Shown here in pieces: positions 36,342-45,187 of a stretch of DNA of 64,000 nt. This DNA comes from Lachnospiraceae bacterium. Lineage in GTDB: Bacteria; Bacillota; Clostridia; Lachnospirales; Lachnospiraceae. The translations under genes and the position numbers were made by a program. Within the stretch, counting starts at the first letter, position 1. The number at the start of each line of letters is the position of its first letter. Below the pieces are notes generated by a model. The model did no database searches, had not been told where the DNA came from, and saw only the letters and a program-made list of their open reading frames with translations. The stretch spans positions 106,856 through 170,855 of the forward strand of contig CABJAW010000010.1 of the NCBI GenBank assembly GCA_902363665.1. The letters run 5' to 3'.

Positions 36342-36413
36342 GCACATTTATAGGCGGTGAACGCCTTGCAGCCCCTATACGACCTTGTTTTTATGGGCAC
36401 TGCAACGGGTGAG

Positions 36414-36442
36414 AGTATAGCACACTCACCTTGAAATTGCAA
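36414..36442 (-). promoter_or_regulatory. Promoter of queT
   Basis: Minus-strand TTGCAA (plus 36437-36442), 17 bases, TATACT (plus 36414-36419). The -10 sits in the loop of a GGTGAG/CTCACC inverted repeat. The leader is about 115 bases and contains the riboswitch near its 3' end. Confidence 0.75.
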
Positions 36443-36467
36443 GAGGCTGGCAGGCTCTTTTTTATCC

Positions 36468-37265
36468 TTATTTTGCTCTTCTCTGTCTGTTTGCCTCATA
36501 CATCAGGATCGCCGAAGCAACCGCCGCATTTAAAGACTCCACCTGTCCGCACATCGGAATGCGCACATATGCATCGGCCAGATCCGCCGTTTTATCACTT
36601 AAGCCTTTACTCTCATTTCCGATCAGAAAGCCGCTCGGTCCGGTGTAATCCATTGTATCGTGCCCTCCGCTTCCGCGCAGATGCGCAGCGTACCATTTTA
36701 CCCCTTCTTTTTTCAGTTCACGAATCGCAGCGCCAAAATCTGAGACGTAGCAAAACGGCATCCGATAGACCGATCCCATCGTGGAACGGATCACCTTCGG
36801 ATTATAAAGATCCACACAGCCTTCTGTCATCAGGATACCGGTTACCCCGGCTCCCTCTGCTGTCCGCAGGATCGTGCCAAGGTTGCCCGGATCCTGAATG
36901 TTTTCCAGCGCCATGATCAGTGCGTTTTCCCCCTGTCCTCCCAGGAGATCCCGCCAGGAATAATGATACTGCCGCACCAGACACAGAATCCCCTGCGGTG
37001 ATTTTGTATCAGAAACGCTCTCAAATACCCGATCGGTAAAGATCGTCAGATTTTTTTCTTTTCCGTCAAAAAGCTCTCTCTTCTTATTATAGAAGCTCTC
37101 CGATGCATACGTATGGACGAGCCGCTTTTGCGGCACCTCCTGATACATCTTAATGCCTTCTACGATAAATACGTCCTGCTCCGCGCGCAGCTTTGCCTTT
37201 TTCTGCAGCTGAATGAGCTGCTTCACCTGCGCGTTTGACGTACTGCTGATGATGGGGATTGTCAT
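36468..37265 (-). CDS. TrmH/SpoU-type RNA 2'-O-methyltransferase
   Basis: 265 residues. An N-terminal substrate-binding domain (about 1-95, FIVEGIKMYQEV) precedes the knotted SPOUT domain. The three family motifs are present: ENIQDPGNLGTILRTAEGAG, STMGSVYRMPF and GNESKGLS, the last with IPMCGQVESLNAAVASAI. It methylates ribose in rRNA or tRNA; the target cannot be assigned. It lies downstream of pfkA but is separated by a terminator, so it has its own transcript. Confidence 0.92.
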   Translation of the reverse strand: MTIPIISSTSNAQVKQLIQLQKKAKLRAEQDVFIVEGIKMYQEVPQKRLVHTYASESFYNKKRELFDGKEKNLTIFTDRVFESVSDTKSPQGILCLVRQYHYSWRDLLGGQGENALIMALENIQDPGNLGTILRTAEGAGVTGILMTEGCVDLYNPKVIRSTMGSVYRMPFCYVSDFGAAIRELKKEGVKWYAAHLRGSGGHDTMDYTGPSGFLIGNESKGLSDKTADLADAYVRIPMCGQVESLNAAVASAILMYEANRQRRAK

Positions 37266-37320
37266 ATTCTCTTCCTCACTTTTCTTTTTCCCGCCTGAGC
37301 ATGCTCAGTGCTCTGGCATA

Positions 37321-37365
37321 CAAAAACTGCCCAGGCAGCCTTTTTACTGTCCGGGCAGTTACTTT
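37321..37365 (-). terminator. Terminator of pfkA
   Basis: Minus-strand stem AACTGCCC/GGGCAGTT with an internal loop that itself folds, followed by TTTTT. It lies about 60 bases after the pfkA stop codon. Confidence 0.8.
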
Positions 37366-37379
37366 TTCTGATTTGGCGC

Positions 37380-37415
37380 AAAGCGAACATTCCAGATCCG
37401 CTTCGCTGCTTGCCT
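37380..37415. repeat. Diverged copy of the CGGACATT...ATCCGCTT module
   Basis: Reads AAGCGAACATTCCAGATCCG then CTTCGCTGCTTGCCTG and matches module 1 of the mosaic repeats. It lies just 3' of pfkA. Confidence 0.55.
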
Positions 37416-37422
37416 GATTCAG

Positions 37423-38397
37423 TCAGATCGTCATCGCCTTCGCCACGCGCACCATGTACTCTGAAATATCCTTCTGCATGCTCAGTGCCTCGTCGATGTC
37501 AAAATCCTTGTATTCTCCGTCACGGAATGCAACGACACGGTTTGTCTTGCCCTCTGCAAGAAGATCCGCCGCATAAGCGCCCATCACAGATGCATACACA
37601 CGGTCACGGCAGGTCGGGCTTCCGCCTCGCTGCATATGGCCAAGGATCGTCGCACGGGTCTCAACTCCGGTTGCTGCCTCGATCCGGCGTGCCATACTTG
37701 TTGAATGGCCGATACCCTCTGCATTGATGACGATGTGGTGCTTTTTGCCGCGCTTACGGTTATTGATGATATTATTGATTAGCTCCTGCTCGTCGTAATT
37801 GTAGCGCTCCGGAAGCAGAATATCCTCCGCCCCGTTCGCGATACCGCACCACAGTGCAATGTAACCGGCATTTCTGCCCATTACCTCGATGATACTGCAG
37901 CGTTCATGAGAAGTTGAGGTATCACGCACCTTATCGATTGCCTCCATCGCCGTATTGACTGCGGTGTCAAAACCGATCGTGTAATCCGTACATGCAATAT
38001 CCAGGTCGATCGTACCCGGCACACCAATCGTATTGATGCCGCGTGCCGCCAGCTGCTGCGCACCTGCAAAAGAACCGTCGCCGCCGATCACTACCAGCCC
38101 GTCAATGCCGTGTTTCTGACAGATCTCTGCGCCGAGATCCTGCCCCTCCGGCGTACGGAATTCGGAACAGCGGGCTGTATACAGAATCGTACCGCCCTTT
38201 GATATCGTGTCAGAAACGGATCTCGCATCCATGTCCACGATCTCCTCGTTCAGAAGCCCTTTATAGCCCTGATTAATTCCTTTTACTTTCAGTCCCTGCG
38301 ACAGCGCCTTGCGAACTACGGCACGAATCGCCGCATTCATTCCCGGCGCATCACCGCCGCTCGTCAGCACACCGATTGTCTTTACTTCTTTTGCCAT
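37423..38397 (-). CDS. pfkA: ATP-dependent 6-phosphofructokinase
   Basis: 324 residues, full length. It phosphorylates fructose-6-phosphate in glycolysis. TSGGDAPGMNAAIRAVV binds ATP; the GGDGS motif (near 103) marks the ATP rather than pyrophosphate type. The catalytic loop reads PGTIDLDI where most PfkA have PGTIDNDI, both aspartates being kept. MGRNAGYIALWCG and GHMQRGGSPTCRDR complete the active and allosteric sites. The ATG has GGAGG upstream. A MITE-like palindrome sits about 50 bases before the start, between the gene and any upstream promoter. Confidence 0.96.
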   Translation of the reverse strand: MAKEVKTIGVLTSGGDAPGMNAAIRAVVRKALSQGLKVKGINQGYKGLLNEEIVDMDARSVSDTISKGGTILYTARCSEFRTPEGQDLGAEICQKHGIDGLVVIGGDGSFAGAQQLAARGINTIGVPGTIDLDIACTDYTIGFDTAVNTAMEAIDKVRDTSTSHERCSIIEVMGRNAGYIALWCGIANGAEDILLPERYNYDEQELINNIINNRKRGKKHHIVINAEGIGHSTSMARRIEAATGVETRATILGHMQRGGSPTCRDRVYASVMGAYAADLLAEGKTNRVVAFRDGEYKDFDIDEALSMQKDISEYMVRVAKAMTI

Positions 38398-38436
38398 ATC
38401 GTACCTCCTGCTGAAGCCGTTATTCTTCTATTCCAT

Positions 38437-38597
38437 TATTCTGCGTAACTGTTCAGAGCCAACCTCCAAAATGCTACGCATTTCGTCGGTGTGGCGTATC
38501 CGCCAAATGGATTTTCACACAAAAGTGTTCGGTCATGCAAGCATGACTCACGCTTTTGCATGAAAATCCGCTTGGCTCTGAACAGTTACTATTCTGC
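38437..38597. mobile_element. 145-bp MITE-like element with 18-bp inverted ends and 8-bp target duplication
   Basis: Perfect inverted ends GTAACTGTTCAGAGCCAA (38445-38462) and its complement (38572-38589). They bound an interior that folds into further stems: AAATGC/GCATTT, GGATTTTCA/TGAAAATCC and GTCATGC/GCATGAC. Both sides are flanked by the identical octamer TATTCTGC (38437-38444 and 38590-38597), the mark of a transposition event. There is no coding capacity. It lies in the leader of pfkA. Confidence 0.85.
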
Positions 38598-38757
38598 AAA
38601 TAATTGTCATGCCATGCAAGATCTACAGTTATTTTCAGAAATGATGTTACTGTGCAGCCGTTTCCTTCTGTCCCGGAAAATCAACGGTTATTCTCTTTTT
38701 CCAGAAGTACTCTGCCTGTTTCATTCTAATCTATTTTCCTGAATTTGTAAAGAAAAG

Positions 38758-41700
38758 CTACTCTTTTTTCCGCGTCAGTCTGACATTTTCTTTTCCAAAC
38801 ATCGCAGCAAGTTTTGCCATCATCGCTTCATCCGCACGGACCGTCCAGTTTTCTCCCAGTTTGCGGACACTGCGCGGATTTCTCACGTAGATCGCCACAT
38901 AGTCGCTTCCATCCCCGGAATCGCGCAGCACGCCGAACAGCTCCTGCTCTCTGGTGCGATACGTCTCCATATCCGAAAACTGAATCCAAAGCTCCATCGG
39001 CACCTCCTCAAAGCGCCAGATTTTTTCACAGATCAGCTTGCTTGGCCGGTCATCCTCATTGTTTACCCGGCCACGGATAAAGACCTTTTCATCCTCGTTC
39101 ATCCACTGCTGGTTCTTCTCATAATCCTTCGGAAAAACAACGACCTCCACCGTACCGACCAGATCCTCGACTGTCAGAAATGCCATCGTCTTATTCGTCT
39201 TCGTGTACTTAATCGTCTTCGCCGTGATCATACCGCCGATGACCGCCTTGCTTCCGTCAACCACCTTCGAATGGCCAGTCTCCTCATCCAGTGCAAAATC
39301 TACAGTCACGTTCGTGATCACACCGCGCCACAGATCCTCGTATTTTTCAAGCGGATGGCCGCTGACGTAGATTCCAAGCACCTCCTTTTCGAATGCAAGC
39401 AGCTGTTCCTTATCGTACTCCCCGACATTTGGCAGCTGCACCTCATACTCTTTTTTGTCCTCCTCGTTCATCAGGTCAAACAGCGACATCTGACCCGTCA
39501 TTGCGCTCTTTTTTTCCTGCGCCACATGATCCGCCAGCCCCGCATACACCTGCATGAACTGCTTTCTCGTCCCTCCAAGACTGTCAAAAGCTCCCGATTT
39601 GATAAAATTCTCGATTGTGCGTTTGTTTGTCTCTTTTCCGGTCAGACGCTCGATGAAATCCTTCAGGCTGCGATAAGGACCGCCAAGCGTACGCTCCTGC
39701 ACGATCGCATCGATCACAGGCCGGCCGATGCTCTTGATTGCAGAAAGTCCGTAGCGGATGTTGCCTCCATCTACCGTAAACCGCGCCTCACCGACGTTGA
39801 TATCCGGAGGCAGAATCGCAATGCCCATCTGGCGGCAGGTCAGAATATACTCTGCCACCTTCGGTGGATTGTCGATCACGGATGTCATCAGCGCTGCCAT
39901 AAATTCCACCGGGTAATAAAATTTCAGGTATGCTGTCTGATACGCCACCAGCGCATACGCCGCAGCGTGCGATTTGTTGAACGCATACTTCGCGAAATCC
40001 GTCATCTCGTCATAGATCTTATTCGCTGTCTGCTCGTCAATCCCGTTCGAAATACAGCCAGGCACGCCCTCGTCTTTATTTCCGTAAACGAAATTCTGGC
40101 GTTCCTTTGCCATGACAGCCGCTTTCTTCTTTGACATCGCCCGGCGCACAAGATCACTCCGTCCAAGTGTATATCCGCCAAGATCCCGCACGATCTGCAT
40201 GACTTGCTCCTGGTAAACGATACACCCGTACGTCGGTTCCAGGATTGGCTTTAGCTGCGGGCAGTCATACTCCACAGTCTCCGGATTGTTTTTTCCGCGT
40301 ATATACTGCGGAATAAAATCCATCGGTCCCGGCCGGTACAGCGAAATGCCGGCGATGACATCCTCCAGGCTTTGCGGCTTTAACTCCTTCATGAAATTTT
40401 TCATACCGCCGCTCTCCAGCTGGAAGACGCCTTCCGTTTTGCCTGTTCCAAGCGAATCGAGAACCTTTTTGTCATTGTAATCGATTTTCAGCATGTCAAG
40501 ATGCACACCGGTGCTGCGTTCCACCAGCTGCACCGCATCATTGATCACCGTTAAGGTCCGAAGCCCCAGAAAATCCATCTTCAGAAGTCCAAGTTCCTCC
40601 AGCGTTGTCATTGTAAACTGCGTCACGATCGTCCCGTCTGCCGCCCTTGAAAGCGGCACGTACTCATCGACCGCCTTCTGACTGATCACAACACCGGCTG
40701 CATGCATCGACGTATGGCGCGGCAGCCCCTCAAGGCGTTTTGACATATTGATCAGTTCTTTAATCTGCTCATCGGTCTCGTATAACGTACGCAGCTCCTG
40801 ATTCATCTGAAGCGCTTTATCAATCGTGATATTTAACTCCTGCGGAATCATTTTCGCAATGGAATCACATAAAGCATACGGAAGATCCATGACACGCCCG
40901 ACATCCCGGATGACGCCGCGCGCTGCCAGCGTACCGAATGTGACGATCTGAGCCACACAGTCTTTTCCGTATTTTCTTACGACGTAATCAATGACCTCCT
41001 GCCGCCGCTCAAAGCAGAAATCCACGTCGATATCAGGCATGGAGACTCGTTCCGGGTTTAAGAAACGCTCAAAGAGCAGATTATAACGGATCGGGTCGAG
41101 CTGTGTGATGCCAAGCGTATAAGCGACGATACTTCCCGCCGCCGAACCACGCCCCGGTCCGACCGGAATGCCATTGTCGCGCGCATAGCGGATAAAATCC
41201 CACACGATCAGAAAATAATCAACGTATCCCATTTTTTGAATCGTCGTAAGCTCATACTCCAGACGGGGCTTCAGCTCCTCTGCGTTCTCACCGTAACGCT
41301 CCAAAAGTCCTTCGTAACACAGCTTGTTCAGATATTCCCACGATGTATACGGCGATGGCACATCGAAACGGGGCAGCTTTGTAACGCCAAACTCAATGTC
41401 CACATGGCACCGCTGTGCTATTTTATGTGTATTTTCAATTGCCTGCGGCGCATACGGAAAAAGCTGTGCCATCTGTTCCGGTGACTTCACGAAATACTGG
41501 CCGCCTTCATAGCGCATCCGATCCTCGTCTGCCAGCTTTTTTCCGGTCTGCAGGCAAAGCAGGATATCATGTGCCGCTACGTCATCTTCATACGTATAAT
41601 GTACATCGTTTGTCGCCACGAGCGGGATATCCAGCTCCTGACTCATGCGCAGAAGCTGCTGGTTTACCAGCTTCTGATCCGGAATTCCGTGATCCTGAAG

Positions 41701-42222
41701 CTCCAGAAAGTAATTGTCCTTTCCAAACAGATTCTGGTAATAACGAGCGGTCTCCCGTGCCTCCTCATACAGACCCCGCATCAGATAACGCGGCACCTCA
41801 CCAGCAAGGCAGGCACTCAGTGCAATGATGCCCTCATGATATTTTTCCAGCGTTTCTCTGTCTACGCGCGGCCGATAATAAAAGCCCTCCACAAATCCAA
41901 CTGAGACAATTTTCATCAGATTTGCGTACCCCTGATTATTTTCCGCAAGCAGCACCATGTGATAATAGCGGTCTTCATCGCTCCCAATCTCCCGGTCCAG
42001 TCTGGAATTCGGTGCCACATACACTTCACAGCCAAGAATCGGATTGATGCCTGCCGCCTTTGCTTCCCGGTAAAAATCAATCACACCGTACATGACTCCA
42101 TGATCCGTGATCGCGGCGCTGTCCATACCAAGTTCCTTGACACGCGCCACATATTCTTTTATTTTGTTTGAGCCGTCCAACAGACTGTACTCTGTATGGA
42201 CGTGCAGATGTGTAAATTCCAA
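38758..42222 (-). CDS. dnaE: DNA polymerase III alpha subunit, DnaE
   Basis: 1154 residues from a TTG at 42222 with AAAGGAG five bases upstream; the family N-terminus (EFTHLHVHTEYSLLDG) begins there, while an upstream extension of 50 codons has no homology signal. PHP domain at about 1-270, polymerase palm with RVSMPDIDVDFCFERR and PGRGSAAGSIVAYTLGI, helix-hairpin-helix near 800-870, and an OB domain (about 990-1070, GGMITAKTIKYTKTNKTMAF). It is the lagging-strand type replicase of Bacillota. Upstream is a terminator that isolates it from the HPr-like gene; downstream is the MITE. Confidence 0.96.
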   Translation of the reverse strand: MEFTHLHVHTEYSLLDGSNKIKEYVARVKELGMDSAAITDHGVMYGVIDFYREAKAAGINPILGCEVYVAPNSRLDREIGSDEDRYYHMVLLAENNQGYANLMKIVSVGFVEGFYYRPRVDRETLEKYHEGIIALSACLAGEVPRYLMRGLYEEARETARYYQNLFGKDNYFLELQDHGIPDQKLVNQQLLRMSQELDIPLVATNDVHYTYEDDVAAHDILLCLQTGKKLADEDRMRYEGGQYFVKSPEQMAQLFPYAPQAIENTHKIAQRCHVDIEFGVTKLPRFDVPSPYTSWEYLNKLCYEGLLERYGENAEELKPRLEYELTTIQKMGYVDYFLIVWDFIRYARDNGIPVGPGRGSAAGSIVAYTLGITQLDPIRYNLLFERFLNPERVSMPDIDVDFCFERRQEVIDYVVRKYGKDCVAQIVTFGTLAARGVIRDVGRVMDLPYALCDSIAKMIPQELNITIDKALQMNQELRTLYETDEQIKELINMSKRLEGLPRHTSMHAAGVVISQKAVDEYVPLSRAADGTIVTQFTMTTLEELGLLKMDFLGLRTLTVINDAVQLVERSTGVHLDMLKIDYNDKKVLDSLGTGKTEGVFQLESGGMKNFMKELKPQSLEDVIAGISLYRPGPMDFIPQYIRGKNNPETVEYDCPQLKPILEPTYGCIVYQEQVMQIVRDLGGYTLGRSDLVRRAMSKKKAAVMAKERQNFVYGNKDEGVPGCISNGIDEQTANKIYDEMTDFAKYAFNKSHAAAYALVAYQTAYLKFYYPVEFMAALMTSVIDNPPKVAEYILTCRQMGIAILPPDINVGEARFTVDGGNIRYGLSAIKSIGRPVIDAIVQERTLGGPYRSLKDFIERLTGKETNKRTIENFIKSGAFDSLGGTRKQFMQVYAGLADHVAQEKKSAMTGQMSLFDLMNEEDKKEYEVQLPNVGEYDKEQLLAFEKEVLGIYVSGHPLEKYEDLWRGVITNVTVDFALDEETGHSKVVDGSKAVIGGMITAKTIKYTKTNKTMAFLTVEDLVGTVEVVVFPKDYEKNQQWMNEDEKVFIRGRVNNEDDRPSKLICEKIWRFEEVPMELWIQFSDMETYRTREQELFGVLRDSGDGSDYVAIYVRNPRSVRKLGENWTVRADEAMMAKLAAMFGKENVRLTRKKE

Positions 42223-42415
42223 TCGTTCTCCTTTCTGTAATGTACTCCAGGAATCCTTCTGTACTTGATTTTGTGAGAAAATTTTTGTCAGGTATACACA
42301 AATTTCTGAGGCGTACACGGTATGTAGTGTACATCGATGAAATTTATGTACGACTGGCATAAAATCGGTCACAAAAGCAAGTGCAGGAAAGACTCCGCGC
42401 GTAACATTGTAAAAT

Positions 42416-42446
42416 GAAAAAGCCGCTGCAAAATCTGCAGCAGCCT
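42416..42446 (-). terminator. Terminator upstream of dnaE, after the hairpin array
   Basis: Minus-strand GCTGCTGC/GCAGCGGC stem with a 7-base loop and TTTTT after it. It ends the transcript that comes from the RidA/HPr-like genes through the hairpin array. Confidence 0.8.
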
Positions 42447-42490
42447 CTCATTTTCTATTCTATTTTCAGCTTGTAAGGAAGGCATCCTAT

Positions 42491-43168
42491 CTCATAAGGG
42501 ATCCTCCCACCTGCGGTGGGCAACTCATAAGGCATCCTCCCGCAAGCGGGGTCCCTCCTTATGAGATTCCCTCCTTATGAGATTTTGCGCTGATCCAGGC
42601 ATAATGGACTCTTTCTTACCGGACGCGCACTCATAAGGGATCCTCCCACCTGCGGTGGGTCCTTCCTTATGGGATTTTGCGCTGATTTTGGTAGAATAAA
42701 CTCTTTCTTACCGAACGCGCGCCCATAAGGGATCCTCCCACCTGCGGTGGGTCCCTCCTTATGAGATTTTGCGCTGATTTTGGTAGAATAAACTCTTTCT
42801 TACCGGACGCGCGCTCATAAGGGATCCTCCCACCTGCGGTGGGTCCCTCCTTATGAGATTTTGCGCTGATTTTGGTAGAATAAACTCTTTCTTACCGGAC
42901 GCGCGCTCATAAGGGATCCTCCCACCTGCGGTGGGTCCCTCCTTATGAGATTCCCTCCTTATGAGATTTTGCGCTGATTTTGGTAGAATAAACTCTTTCT
43001 TACCGGACGCGCGCTCATAAGGGATCCTCCCACCTGCGGTGGGTCCCTCCTTATGAGATTCCCTCCTTATGAGATTTTGCGCTGATTTTGGTAGAATAAA
43101 CTCTTTCTTACCGGACGCGCGCCCATAAGGGATCCTCCCACCTGCGGTGGGTCCTTCCTTATGGGATT
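42491..43168 (-). repeat. Tandem array of 92/108-bp hairpin units
   Basis: Six regular hairpins begin at about 42630, 42722, 42814, 42906, 43014 and 43122, and a compound one begins at 42491. Each reads CTCATAAGGGATCCTCCCAC...GTGGGTCCCTCCTTATGAG. A conserved 48-base spacer containing CTCTTTCTTACCGGACGCG separates them. Spacing is 92, 92, 92, 108 and 108; the longer units carry a 16-base internal duplication (CCCTCCTTATGAGATT). The array begins exactly at the stop of the HPr-like gene. Single copies occur at 28.7 and 45.0 kb. No genes are inside. Confidence 0.92.
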
Positions 43169-43400
43169 AATCATTCATCATGAAGTTGATGAGGCGGTCG
43201 ATGTCCTCTCTCTCATATGCAACGATCTCAAGCTCCGGGATCTCACCGTTTGAGAAAATGTTTGCCATGGAAACGTACTGGCTCAGCTTTGATTTGAGGT
43301 TCAGTCTGTCGCCCTCACCGGTAACCAGTTCTACTCTTCCCTTGCACTGATCTACTACCTTGAAAAATTTGTCAATGTTTTTGATGTTCTGTACTTTCAT
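43167..43400 (-). CDS. HPr-like small protein lacking the phosphorylatable histidine
   Basis: 77 residues. The pattern VELVTGEGDRLNLKSKLSQ, then a hydrophobic helix and LEIVAYEREDIDRLINFM, matches the second half of the HPr fold. No histidine is present in the protein, so the usual His15 phosphate transfer is impossible. It may be a regulatory or structural HPr relative seen in Clostridia. AAGGAG precedes the ATG. Its TAA is shared with the first base of the hairpin array. Confidence 0.65.
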   Translation of the reverse strand: MKVQNIKNIDKFFKVVDQCKGRVELVTGEGDRLNLKSKLSQYVSMANIFSNGEIPELEIVAYEREDIDRLINFMMND

Positions 43401-43470
43401 GTCTGTTTACTCCTTTTCTTTTTTTATTTGCCAGGCTATATTCTGTCATATCATAACAGCTTTTTGCCTG

Positions 43471-43505
43471 ATAAAGCGGACACTCATACTCCGCTCTTTG
43501 TATCT
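43471..43505. repeat. Diverged copy of the CGGACATT...ATCCGCTT module
   Basis: Reads AAAGCGGACACTCATACTCCG then CTCTTTGTATCTGCCTG. It is another relic of module 1, lying between ridA and the HPr-like gene. Confidence 0.5.
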
Positions 43506-43511
43506 GCCTGC

Positions 43512-43886
43512 TTATTTTGTCGCAACCGCTTCCACCTCAAGCAATACATCCTTGGGAAGTCTTGCCACTTCCACACAGGATCTTGACGGATACGGCGCGG
43601 TAAAATATTTTGCATAAATTGCATTGATCGTCGCAAAATCATTCATTTCTTTGATAAATACCGTCGTTTTTACTACCTTTTCTGTCGAAGTACCGGCTGC
43701 CTCCAAAAGATTGGAAAGATTGGAAAATGCCTGCTCTGCCTGTGCCTCCACACCTGACGGGATCTCGCCTGTCGCCGGATTTACCGGAATTACACCTGAA
43801 GTAAATACCATGCCGTTTACCTCGATCGCCTGAGAATACGGTCCGATCGCTGCCGGTGCTTTATCGGTGCTGATTACTGTCTTCAT
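43512..43886 (-). CDS. ridA: RidA family enamine/imine deaminase
   Basis: 124 residues from the ATG at 43886 (AGGAGG eight bases upstream). Signature AIGPYSQAIEVNGMVFTSGV at the N-terminus, NPATGEIP, and the substrate arginine in YPSRSCVEVARLPKDVLLEVEAVA. RidA hydrolyses reactive 2-aminoacrylate and related enamines to keto acids and ammonia, in the cytosol as a trimer. It is the first gene of a transcript with the HPr-like gene 110 bases further. Confidence 0.95.
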   Translation of the reverse strand: MKTVISTDKAPAAIGPYSQAIEVNGMVFTSGVIPVNPATGEIPSGVEAQAEQAFSNLSNLLEAAGTSTEKVVKTTVFIKEMNDFATINAIYAKYFTAPYPSRSCVEVARLPKDVLLEVEAVATK

Positions 43887-43942
43887 AATCAAAACCCTCC
43901 TGAAGTGTCTGTCATTGTTGTCTTATATTTTTTAACCTGTTT

Positions 43943-43972
43943 ATTTTACCGCATCCTTCCAGTGCCTGTCAA
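43943..43972 (-). promoter_or_regulatory. Promoter of ridA
   Basis: Minus-strand TTGACA (plus 43967-43972), 18 bases, TAAAAT (plus 43943-43948). It gives a leader of about 50 bases before the ATG. Confidence 0.65.
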
Positions 43973-44107
43973 TGGTGAGGAAGCACAGAAATAAGCCGGA
44001 AATTCTCATTTCTTTGTAAGTGCACTGTCCACCAGCATTCTGTTTTTTTCGCTGCGTTTTATAAAACCCATCAAACAAGACACCGGTGAAAAATATGGTT
44101 GTTCCTT

Positions 44108-44941
44108 CTATTTCAGCTTCCGGATCCGGTTCTCCGTGATCTCAATTCTTCCCTGCTTGAGCAGCCTTCCGACCGCACGTTTGAACGCTGCTTTGCTCAG
44201 TCCAAACTCTCTCTGGATCACTTCCGGGCTTGCTTTATCCGAAAACGGCAGCACGCCGTCAAATTCCTCGATAACCTGCATCACAAATTCCGCATCCTCA
44301 TCCATCTGGAGGTACGCCTTATCGCGGATACTCAAATCCAGTTTTCCGTCTTCTTTCACACCGGAAACACGGGCATGCACACGGTCGCCGACCTTGATGC
44401 CGGATGTACCCTCACGCTTCGGAATCAGTCCGGAATAGCAGTCATCCACAGCCACAAATGCGCCGAAGTTCTCGCTCAGTTCATAGACTCTTCCGCTCAC
44501 CTCATCATTCAAGTGATACGGTGAATTCTTTTTCAGATACGGATATACGCGCATCGTCGCACACAACCGGCTGCTCTTGTCCTGATACAAGGCCACCAGG
44601 CATTCCTCGCCCGGATAAACCTTTCCCGTCTGCTCACGGAACGGAAGCAGCAGATCCTTTTCCAGACCCCAGTCCAGAAATGCGCCGATCTTTGTCACAT
44701 CCTTCACTTTTAGTACCGCCGTATTCCCAATCGTCAGCACCGGTTCACGGCGTGTCGCGATCAGGCGGTCACTGGAATCCAGATATAAAAACACGCTCAC
44801 CTTATCCCCGCATTTTATGGTTTCCGCCTCTTTTTTCGGAAGAAGCACCTTATCCTTGCTGTGCTCCTCCTCCGCCAGATACACTCCGAAATTTGTTTCT
44901 TTTACGACGGTCAGTTCTCTTTTTTCTCCTGCCTGCAGCAT
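44108..44941 (-). CDS. cvfB: S1-domain RNA-binding protein, CvfB-like
   Basis: 277 residues. Several S1/OB domains stand in a row (about 8-65, 70-135, 145-205; for example VLKVKDVTKIGAFLDWGLEK and VSGRVYELSENFGAFVAVDD). A C-terminal winged helix (about 215-275, GLSKAAFKRAVGRLLKQGRI) ends the protein, as in CvfB. In Staphylococcus CvfB binds RNA and modulates virulence genes; here only RNA binding can be assumed. Start ATG at 44941 with a GGAGG-like site upstream. Confidence 0.9.
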   Translation of the reverse strand: MLQAGEKRELTVVKETNFGVYLAEEEHSKDKVLLPKKEAETIKCGDKVSVFLYLDSSDRLIATRREPVLTIGNTAVLKVKDVTKIGAFLDWGLEKDLLLPFREQTGKVYPGEECLVALYQDKSSRLCATMRVYPYLKKNSPYHLNDEVSGRVYELSENFGAFVAVDDCYSGLIPKREGTSGIKVGDRVHARVSGVKEDGKLDLSIRDKAYLQMDEDAEFVMQVIEEFDGVLPFSDKASPEVIQREFGLSKAAFKRAVGRLLKQGRIEITENRIRKLK

Positions 44942-45004
44942 AGTTCCTCCCTTTGAATTTTTATTTTTATTCGTCTTTCGTCTGTAAATATTTTCTGTCT
45001 TTTC

Positions 45005-45187
45005 ACATTTTGCACTGATCTTGGCACCCTGATATCTTTCATACCGGACGCACCGCCCACAAGGAATCCTCCCACTAACGTGGGTCCCTCCTTGTGAGAT
45101 TGCTCATAAGGGATCCTCCCACTGACGTGGGCAGCTCATAAGGGATCTCCCGCAAGCGGTCCCTCCTTATGAGAGTCCCTCCTTATG
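45005..45187 (-). repeat. Hairpin repeats running into the thioesterase gene
   Basis: One full unit (spacer with TACCGGACGC, hairpin CACAAGG...CCTTGTG) and at least two further hairpin halves (CTCATAAGG...CTTATGAG) of the same family as the 42.5-43.2 kb array. The right end lies inside the thioesterase reading frame, whose last 15-16 codons are repeat sequence. Confidence 0.8.

Noticed and set aside
42491..43168. Regularly spaced repeats that could suggest a CRISPR array
   Set aside because: Units are 92/108 bases with conserved spacers, the repeats are long hairpins, and no cas gene is in the window.
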